DNA of 7,322 nucleotides. Source: Oceanospirillales bacterium. Its GTDB lineage: Bacteria; Pseudomonadota; Gammaproteobacteria; Xanthomonadales; SZUA-36. Within the stretch, counting starts at the first letter, position 1, and each line of letters starts with the position of its first letter. This document shows positions 1 to 4,182 of the stretch, one piece after another. The notes beneath the pieces were generated by a model. The model saw nothing but the letters and a program-made list of their open reading frames with translations. It was not told the origin of the DNA and ran no database searches. The position numbers and the translations under genes were made by a program. Where the stretch lies: positions 1 to 7,322 of the forward strand of contig QIKG01000209.1 of the NCBI GenBank assembly GCA_003232965.1, read 5' to 3'.

Positions 1-63
1 TAATGCAATGGCACGATCGCGCGAATGTAGTTCAGAAAACGCCAGACCATCATCGCGAGACAT
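1..63 (-). CDS. Possible 5' end of an unidentified gene running off the left edge
   Basis: Reading leftward from an ATG at 61-63 there are 21 sense codons to the edge of the window, beginning MSRDDGLAFSELHSRDRAIA. The same frame is open upstream to a stop at 115-117, so a TTG at 106-108 is another possible start. Neither start has a clear ribosome binding site. A second leftward frame and one rightward frame are also open here, so coding is not established. Its favour is only its orientation, which agrees with the next genes, and its position just beyond a leftward terminator. I do not recognise the product. Confidence 0.2.
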   Translation of the reverse strand, partial: MSRDDGLAFSELHSRDRAIAL

Positions 64-151
64 CTGCTGCTGTAAAAAGACAAGCTTTTGTAAATTCGAA
101 TATGGCAAGGCGATTTATTTAATCAGAAACTAATGCTTCAGAAGGAACAAA

Positions 152-172
152 TACCCGAAATAATCTCGGGTA
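152..172 (-). terminator. Intrinsic terminator, leftward (possibly bidirectional)
   Basis: A perfect 7-bp stem (TACCCGA at 152-158 with TCGGGTA at 166-172) encloses a 7-nt loop. Read leftward, it is preceded by an A-rich stretch and followed by TTTGTT, as expected of a Rho-independent terminator. Read rightward, it is followed by CCTTGTTTT, so it could work both ways. The likely client is the beta-barrel gene at 396-932. The palindromic element at 207-369 now lies between that gene and this hairpin. Confidence 0.55.
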
Positions 173-206
173 CCTTGTTTTAAGGTTCAATATTTCGACC
201 TGATCC

Positions 207-369
207 TTAAGGAGCCTCTGATCTATTCATGAATGAGCATCTTGAGCCTATAATTCCCAATAGCAGCGTTAGCAAGCACTAGCAATAGCGTTGCTAGCAC
301 TTGCCGCCTTGCTCTTGAAAATTATAAATCTCAATCTACTCCACTCAGAATTAATCAGAGTCTCCTTAA
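207..369. mobile_element. MITE-like palindromic element with terminal inverted repeats, flanked by TTAA
   Basis: Positions 206-222 (CTTAAGGAGCCTCTGAT) and the reverse complement of 354-370 (CTTAAGGAGACTCTGAT) match at 16 of 17 bases. The similarity continues inward: TTC after the repeat, then TTGAG, TATAATT and GCAAG blocks occur in both arms. The arms meet at an apical hairpin at 272-304 (stem GCAAG..CTAGCAA / TTGCTAG..CTTGC, loop TAGCG) centred on the same point, near 288. The whole is therefore one imperfect palindrome with no open reading frame of useful length. TTAA at 207-210 and 366-369 can be read as a 4-bp target duplication, with the element itself at 211-365. TTAA fits the YTAR target known for IS5-group elements, but the family assignment is inference. 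Because CTTAAG is self-complementary, TTAA may instead be part of the repeat. Confidence 0.6.
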
Positions 370-395
370 GCAACCTAGTTTAATGCGTATCGATT

Positions 396-932
396 TTAAA
401 AGGTAAATACAACACTGGCGGAAAGCAGCGAAATATCGCTCACACTTTCGAGGTCGAAAAATTCATATTCAGCGCGTACCGCCAAGGATCCAAATTGAAA
501 CCTTGCGCCGATTCCATAGGCGGGGTCTAGACCGTCATCATTAAACCGCGCGGCAGCGACAGTAATTGTTGAATCCCAACTAATCAGTCCGGCTTTGGCA
601 AAAACCCCAAATGGCCCAAAATTTAAACCCACCAAACCAAAAGCATTAAAACCGCTGGCATCCACACTGCTGGATCGATTGGATGGACTACCAAAATCAA
701 CATATGATGCTTCAACCGCCAGATCCACTAAAGGTACATAACCAAAATTATAGCCGCCAAATATCTTATAAGCAAAATCACTTTCATCAAAATTAAGTGC
801 TTTTACCGGGGCATCACCGATACCGGCACCAAGATAAAAGCCGCTATCCGCACCTGCAGTTACCATTGAGGGTGTCAGAAATAATAGTCCACAAAGGCAG
901 ATGCCTAGTTTTTTGAATGAATGTATCGACAT
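396..932 (-). CDS. Small outer-membrane beta-barrel protein (OmpA-like/OMP_b-brl type)
   Basis: The predicted 178-residue protein is an outer-membrane beta-barrel of the 8-stranded OmpX/OmpA-barrel size class. Residues 1-26 form a signal peptide (KK, then a hydrophobic core LGICLCGLLFL, ending SMVTA). The mature part starts DSGFYLGAGIG and alternates hydrophobic and polar residues typical of strands. Near the end come YGIGARFQFG and RAEYEFF, the pattern of the last two hairpins of this family, and it finishes VVFTF with the C-terminal Phe recognised by the BAM machinery. I chose the ATG at 930-932 because GGGAG lies 8 nt upstream and the signal peptide begins properly there; an ATG at 978-980 would add 16 non-signal residues and lie upstream of the probable transcription start. 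No lipobox is evident. The ligand or role is unknown; proteins of this type are structural, adhesive or stress-related. Confidence 0.8.
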   Translation of the reverse strand: MSIHSFKKLGICLCGLLFLTPSMVTAGADSGFYLGAGIGDAPVKALNFDESDFAYKIFGGYNFGYVPLVDLAVEASYVDFGSPSNRSSSVDASGFNAFGLVGLNFGPFGVFAKAGLISWDSTITVAAARFNDDGLDPAYGIGARFQFGSLAVRAEYEFFDLESVSDISLLSASVVFTF

Positions 933-968
933 GCAAGTAACTCCCAAAATATTAAGAATGTAATGTGT

Positions 969-974
969 ATTATA
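969..974 (-). promoter_or_regulatory. Probable -10 element of the beta-barrel gene
   Basis: On the leftward strand a perfect TATAAT occurs here, placing transcription start near 962 and giving a leader of about 30 nt before the ATG at 932. The -35 region is poor: TAGTTA lies 17 bp upstream and shares only three positions with the consensus. The call rests on the perfect -10 and its spacing to the ribosome binding site. Confidence 0.45.
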
Positions 975-1019
975 GATCACTGTTGCACCCTTAACTAATT
1001 TAGATGGCCATATTGGGTG

Positions 1020-1085
1020 AAAATAAAAACATCTGTAAGGCGGAGTAACGACGCTAAGCCGGGAGTACCGCGTGTCTTTTCAGAT
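1020..1085 (-). terminator. Structured leftward terminator or small structured RNA
   Basis: ATCTG-T-AAG (1032-1040) pairs with CTT-T-CAGAT (1077-1085): 5 bp, a T/T mismatch, then 3 bp. Immediately inside, GCGG (1041-1044) pairs with CCGC (1069-1072). Read leftward the structure is followed by GTTTTTATTTT (1031 down to 1021), a good U-tract, 87 bp past the stop of the gene ending at 1172. The stem is more elaborate than a simple terminator. The interior has a near-repeat on the rightward strand (GGCGGAGTAACG, CCGGGAGTACCG, offset about 20 nt). I could not match it to a riboswitch class. Confidence 0.45.
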
Positions 1086-1171
1086 AATACCCGCTCAAAA
1101 ACCAGCACTACTGCACCTCAATGAAGCGCTCAGTCAAGAGCGGCTTTAACCCCCAAATCATCAGATAAAGG

Positions 1172-2344
1172 TTACCGTTTTTTATAGCCGGTAGGGATTT
1201 CAAATTTTTCTGCCGGGATTGGTGTATCACTAATATTGGTGATTTCGGTTGCGACCCGAAAAATCGCAACCGAAGAGGCGGCGGACTTTTCAGCTGTGTC
1301 TGCGGGTTTTTGCTTGGGTTTTTTCTTCTTTTTAAATTTATTAAACAGACCACCGATCACCTCATTACTTGCCGCACCTAAAGCTGACCCAGCGATTGAA
1401 CCACCGACGCCACCACCCACTTGCTCGGCGATTTCCTGACCGGCGGCACGACCTGCATGACCTGCAGCGGAACCAACACCTGCGTTCAAGCCCGCATTAG
1501 CTGCATCTCCCCAGATTTCATCCAGAGCCAGAGCTTGGCCACCTGGCGTGGTACAGTTCTCGCCCCCCATTTCCAGAGACATTACTGATTTCATAGGGTA
1601 ACCCTTGAGGTCGTCTGCTTCTTCAAAAATATCACTCCATCCGTCGCCGAACATTTTCAATAAAACGGCTGACATACCTTGCCCCTGAGCCATAAGTTGA
1701 TCCAGACCCATTTTTTCAGCCATCGCTTTTTGGTATGCATTCAGCTCCGCATTACCCGGCATTTTTTTGGCCATCCAGTTATCCAGAGTCCAGGTAATAT
1801 TACAGGCCTTATTGCTAGCCTTATCGGTACAGGTTCGACTTACATTAATAATGTATTGTGTCGCCTTGACCCCAGCAAATTTTTCCTTTTTACCGGTTTT
1901 ATCGGTATTCACTACCATCGGTGACCACTCACAGCTTTCTTCACTAACCGGTAAGGCACTACCGCCACTGCCCTGTAGGGATTCCAGTTGCTCCATACTA
2001 GTATTCATCTGGGCGCGCATTTCTGCAAAAGTCATTTCTGTATATTGTTTTTTCGTAGTTGACAGTGTCCAGATTAGGTCCTTGTCCAGGCGGGTAATAT
2101 TGCTATTATTTCCGGCCTTCATCAACCGCCCCATCATTCCGGGTTTTACTTCCATCACAGTATCTGAGCGGGATTTATCTCCCGATAACAACATGGTTAT
2201 ATTAGCAGTGGAATTGAACATCGACATAGCTCCACCTGCTTGAATTTCGATTCGCTGCTGCATAGTAACATCGGCGCTGGCTATTGTTGTAAATAGCCCG
2301 GCAACAATACTGACAACTAAAGTAGTTTGATGATTTTTTAACAT
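1172..2344 (-). CDS. Secreted protein of unknown function with glycine-zipper segment and Lys-rich tail
   Basis: The 390-residue protein has a clear Sec signal peptide (residues 1-24, cleavage after IASA). The part up to about residue 275 has a repetitive polar/hydrophobic pattern: ITMLLSGDKSR, LIWTLSTTKKQYTEMT, and later KGYPMKSVMSLEM. This recalls periplasmic proteins of the DUF4412/LolA-like type, which is my best but unproven comparison. Four cysteines, C138, C172, C181 and C264, could form two disulfides. Residues about 283-332 are rich in Gly and Ala with GxxxG spacing (GVGSAAGHAGRAAG, GGGVGGSIAGSALG), a glycine-zipper arrangement known to insert in or associate with membranes. It is followed by a basic run (KFKKKKKPKQK, about 336-346). 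The ATG at 2342-2344 is supported by GGGGAG four nt upstream. It stands alone between its own promoter and a terminator. I cannot assign a function. Confidence 0.8.
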   Translation of the reverse strand: MLKNHQTTLVVSIVAGLFTTIASADVTMQQRIEIQAGGAMSMFNSTANITMLLSGDKSRSDTVMEVKPGMMGRLMKAGNNSNITRLDKDLIWTLSTTKKQYTEMTFAEMRAQMNTSMEQLESLQGSGGSALPVSEESCEWSPMVVNTDKTGKKEKFAGVKATQYIINVSRTCTDKASNKACNITWTLDNWMAKKMPGNAELNAYQKAMAEKMGLDQLMAQGQGMSAVLLKMFGDGWSDIFEEADDLKGYPMKSVMSLEMGGENCTTPGGQALALDEIWGDAANAGLNAGVGSAAGHAGRAAGQEIAEQVGGGVGGSIAGSALGAASNEVIGGLFNKFKKKKKPKQKPADTAEKSAASSVAIFRVATEITNISDTPIPAEKFEIPTGYKKR

Positions 2345-2365
2345 AGCACTCCCCTCTTAGGGTTG

Positions 2366-2371
2366 ATTATA
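2366..2371 (-). promoter_or_regulatory. Possible -10 element of the glycine-zipper protein gene
   Basis: TATAAT occurs on the leftward strand, about 20 bp upstream of the ATG at 2344 and just upstream of the ribosome binding site GGGGAG (2349-2354). TTTACC lies 15 bp upstream, slightly too close for an ideal -35. The implied leader is short, about 15 nt. The neighbourhood is AT-rich, so chance occurrence is possible. Confidence 0.35.
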
Positions 2372-2408
2372 AAATGATAATATGCTGGTAAACATAATTA
2401 CGCAAAAG

Positions 2409-2429
2409 CGAACAAATACGAACAAATAC
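2409..2429. repeat. 10-bp perfect tandem repeat
   Basis: The unit CGAACAAATA repeats with period 10 for 2.1 copies without a mismatch. It lies upstream of the putative promoter at 2366, where it could be a pair of regulator half-sites one helical turn apart. It may equally be a simple slippage duplication, like the other short duplications to its right. Confidence 0.6.
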
Positions 2430-2592
2430 ATTGTGAAATTGTAGTTTCATTATGCCACAATTAGCATTATCGTAGCGGATCTTCTTCAGTCTCTGGCATT
2501 GGCTAGAAGCAAGATACTAGACAGTGCGCGAACCACCTAAATATTTTTGTTGTCGACGAAACACTGGGGCTTTGTAGAATAAGCCAGTCGGA

Positions 2593-2682
2593 CTAATGAT
2601 CACCTTGCCGCGCTTTGATAACCAGAGCAATATCCAACACCGACCCAGTAAATAACACGCCTAGGGGCAAGCCTTGAGCCGA
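2593..2682 (-). pseudogene. Possible relic of an amidase C-terminus
   Basis: Directly after the stop of the CNNM gene, the same leftward frame continues for 29 codons to a TAG at 2593-2595. It reads SAQGLPLGVLFTGSVLD followed by IALVIKARQGDH. GLPLG, followed by F two residues on and a distal LVIKA, aligns without gaps to the genuine amidase C-terminus at the right end of this window (GLPLGMSF, then LLIRA): about 10 identities in 26 by eye, with several conservative changes. No start codon or binding site leads into it and the rest of an amidase is absent, so if real it is gene debris. The match is short and rests on one motif. Confidence 0.3.
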
Positions 2683-3758
2683 CTAGTTTTTTTCTGGGAA
2701 TCTCAGATTTTCAGCCCGTTTTTGCCAGTTATCACGAGCTAGTTGCTGCATATCAGAATCTACATCACTCTCGTCCATAATTTCCAGGCCAAGCAGGGTT
2801 TCAATAACATCTTCCATAGTAACCAGCCCGCTGATTGAGCCGTACTCATCAATAACCAGTGCAATATGTTCTTTTTCCCGAACAAACTCTTCCAATAGAT
2901 TTGGAACAGGTGCGTCTCTAATAACCACCAGCAGTTTACGCTTCAGGTCTGCAAGACTGATTTGCATATTGTCCTCGGCCACATTCCGATAAACATCATC
3001 TTTGAGAATATAGCCGGTAATATCATCTTTATCATTTTTGTAGACTGGTATTCTTGAGAATTGAAGGTCTTTGTTCTGGTCAAAAAAGTCCTTTATGTTC
3101 TGATCCTCAGATGCGATTTTCAATACTGTCCGGGGTGTCATTATGTCTTTAGCTAAGATTGTTTTGAGATTCAAAAGGTTTTTTATTACGGTTGATTCAG
3201 ACTCTTTGAAAACACCTTCTTCCTCGGCTATATCAGCCATTGCATGAAAGTCTTCCCTGCTTAATACACTTGCCCCGTGAGTGCCTTTACCAAACATTTT
3301 GGTAAACAGTTGCAAAACCCAGAGAATGCCAGTCCATTTGAATATGAATATCATTACCACCAGCACCCTGGTGGCAAATGCAGCTAACTTGCAGCTAACT
3401 TCTTCCAGTAGGTAGCACCTATTGTTTTGGGAATGATTTCCGAAAAAATTAAAATCAAAGCCGTCATCACCGCAGAAACAATACCAACAATGTTATTGCC
3501 AGAGCCAAAAGCCTTTTCAGCTTGAACCCCTACCATAATCGCACCAACAGTATGCGCGATGGTGTTAAGTGTGAGTATTGCGATTAAGGGTTTGTCGACA
3601 TCCTTCTTTAACTGCTCCAGTGCCTTGGCATATACCTTGCCATCTTTTTTCTGAATGTTGATAAAAGTTGGCGTTACGCTGAGCAAAACCGCCTCAAGTA
3701 TTGAACACAGAAATGAGAAAAAAATCGAGATCGTTGCAATTAAAATTAATAATGTCAT
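2683..3758 (-). pseudogene. CNNM (DUF21) + CBS-pair membrane protein, split by an 11-bp duplication
   Basis: Proteins of this family (CorB/CorC/HlyC-type) are inner-membrane proteins tied to Mg2+ or other divalent-cation transport, with cytoplasmic CBS domains that bind nucleotides. The gene starts at the ATG 3756-3758. The first part gives 124 residues with membrane segments near 1-27, 55-80 and 88-112 and the conserved family motif SEIIPK, ending WKKLAAS-stop at 3384. The remainder (2683 to about 3378) is in another frame. It contains the fourth membrane segment (VLVVMIFIFKWTGILWVLQLF), CBS1 (from DIMTPRTV to ITGYILKDDVY) and CBS2 (from LLVVIRDAPV to ISGLVTMEDVIETLLG), and ends RFPEKN. The break lies in an exact 11-bp tandem duplication at 3379-3401. 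Deleting one copy gives WKKLAAFATRVLVVM and one frame of 354 codons, a normal length for the short version without a CorC_HlyC C-terminal domain. As written no full-length protein can be made. The downstream piece could start only at a GTG (3364-3366) or ATG (3352-3354), both poorly supported. It may be a true mutation, a reversible state or a sequencing error. Confidence 0.85.
3379..3401. repeat. 11-bp perfect tandem duplication inside the CNNM gene
   Basis: GCAGCTAACTT occurs twice without a gap (3380-3390 and 3391-3401), with one more base of periodicity on the left. Since 11 is not a multiple of 3, the second copy shifts the frame and brings the TAG at 3384-3386 into frame. Confidence 0.95.
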
Positions 3759-3795
3759 TTAGTTCTTCAAAGCTACCTTTCTAGGTGGGTTTTAT

Positions 3796-3804
3796 ATTAT
3801 ATCA
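3796..3804 (-). promoter_or_regulatory. Extended -10 promoter of the CNNM gene
   Basis: On the leftward strand the sequence is TGATATAAT, a perfect extended -10 (TGnTATAAT). Transcription would start near 3789, about 30 nt before the ATG at 3758. No good -35 is visible 16-18 bp upstream, which is typical of extended -10 promoters. The binding site before the ATG is weak (GAAGAA, 4 nt away). Confidence 0.55.
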
Positions 3805-4106
3805 GGCAGTTGGCTGGGTAACCGTTGTTTGGTTCATATATTTCCCATCGCGATTAACACAGGACACATCACAGACCTTAGCTGATCACAAAAACAGAAA
3901 CTGAGAAACACCATCAGTGGAAATGCATTCGGGGTAGCCCTGTATAGAAAATACCCTGCACCAACTTCAGCATTCAACTTATGCTTTTCTAACCCCATTG
4001 GATTGTCATCACAGGCATAGTTCGGCATAGTTCGGCATAGAACCAATTATAAAATTTACTTATGGTAGAAATACAAGTACAATCAGAAGCGGTTTTAACG
4101 ATTTTT
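3805..4106. other. Divergent intergenic region without a convincing gene
   Basis: The region separates the leftward CNNM gene from the rightward receptor. One leftward reading frame of 70 codons (3834-4046) exists. Its first codons lie in a 10-bp tandem repeat, it has no good binding site, and its translation is unlike any family I know, so I do not call it. The right end becomes very AT-rich towards the receptor's promoter region. Confidence 0.4.
4014..4040. repeat. 10-bp tandem repeat, 2.7 copies
   Basis: GGCATAGTTC repeats with period 10 through 27 bases without a mismatch (GGCATAG, then TTCGGCATAG twice). It lies between divergent genes, about 140 bp upstream of the receptor start. It could be spaced regulator sites on one face of the helix, or a slippage product. 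Confidence 0.85.
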
Positions 4107-4143
4107 TTACGATTTTTTAATAAAGTTACGATTTTTTAATAAA
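4107..4143 (+). repeat. 19-bp period direct repeat upstream of the TonB-dependent receptor
   Basis: The 18-mer TTACGATTTTTTAATAAA occurs exactly at 4107-4124 and again at 4126-4143, separated by one G. A third partial copy of its core (AACGATTTTTTT) lies at 4097-4108. The tract ends 39 bp before the ATG of the receptor, so it overlaps or adjoins the promoter; TTACGA in each copy could be a -35. No sharp -10 stands out in the AT-rich stretch 4140-4160. Two identical sites at this position could be operators, or a duplicated UP-element-like A/T tract. Confidence 0.6.
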
Positions 4144-4167
4144 TTTAAATAAATTATCTCAACAGTT

Positions 4168-4174
4168 AAGGTGG
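4168..4174 (+). promoter_or_regulatory. Ribosome binding site deciding the receptor start
   Basis: AAGGTGG lies 8 nt before the ATG at 4183. The possible upstream GTG at 4171-4173 lies inside this motif, so it is part of the binding site and not the start. Confidence 0.65.
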
Positions 4175-4182
4175 ATAAATTC

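Larger units (their letters stand above)
2345..2682. other. Intergenic region, mostly without recognisable content
   Basis: This gap between two leftward genes contains the putative promoter near 2366, a 10-bp tandem repeat (2409-2429), and a possible amidase relic at its right end (2593-2682). A weak hairpin (ACTG GG GCTT at 2563-2572 with AAGCCAGT at 2581-2588) has no U-tract. Between about 2430 and 2560 I see nothing I can name: frames are closed or short on both strands and there is no tRNA-like or riboswitch-like pattern. Confidence 0.5.

Noticed and set aside
229..279. A 16-codon rightward frame starting ATGAATGAGCATC after AAGGAG
   Set aside because: The binding-site spacing is too long (14 nt), the frame is tiny, and it lies in one arm of the palindromic element, where AAGGAG is part of the inverted repeat.
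1038..1070. Cyclic-di-GMP (GEMM) riboswitch, suggested by GACGCTAAGC
   Set aside because: The other conserved parts of that class are missing, and no rightward gene follows for it to control.
1125..1145. Hairpin AGCGCTC / GAGCGGCT as terminator of the gene ending at 1172
   Set aside because: It has a bulge and no U-tract on the leftward strand; the structure at 1032-1085 is the better candidate.
1767..2243. Rightward 158-codon open frame
   Set aside because: It is antisense to the secreted glycine-zipper protein, which has a signal peptide and a strong binding site.
2683..3366. Treating the CBS-containing piece as a separate gene starting at GTG 3364-3366
   Set aside because: It would begin within the fourth membrane segment, has no proper binding site, and deleting one 11-bp repeat copy joins it exactly to the upstream part.
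3834..4046. Leftward 70-codon open frame in the divergent intergenic region
   Set aside because: Its start lies inside a 10-bp tandem repeat, there is no clear ribosome binding site, and the translation resembles no family I know.
4171..4173. GTG as the receptor start
   Set aside because: It lies within the AAGGTGG binding site for the ATG at 4183, which gives a normal signal peptide.
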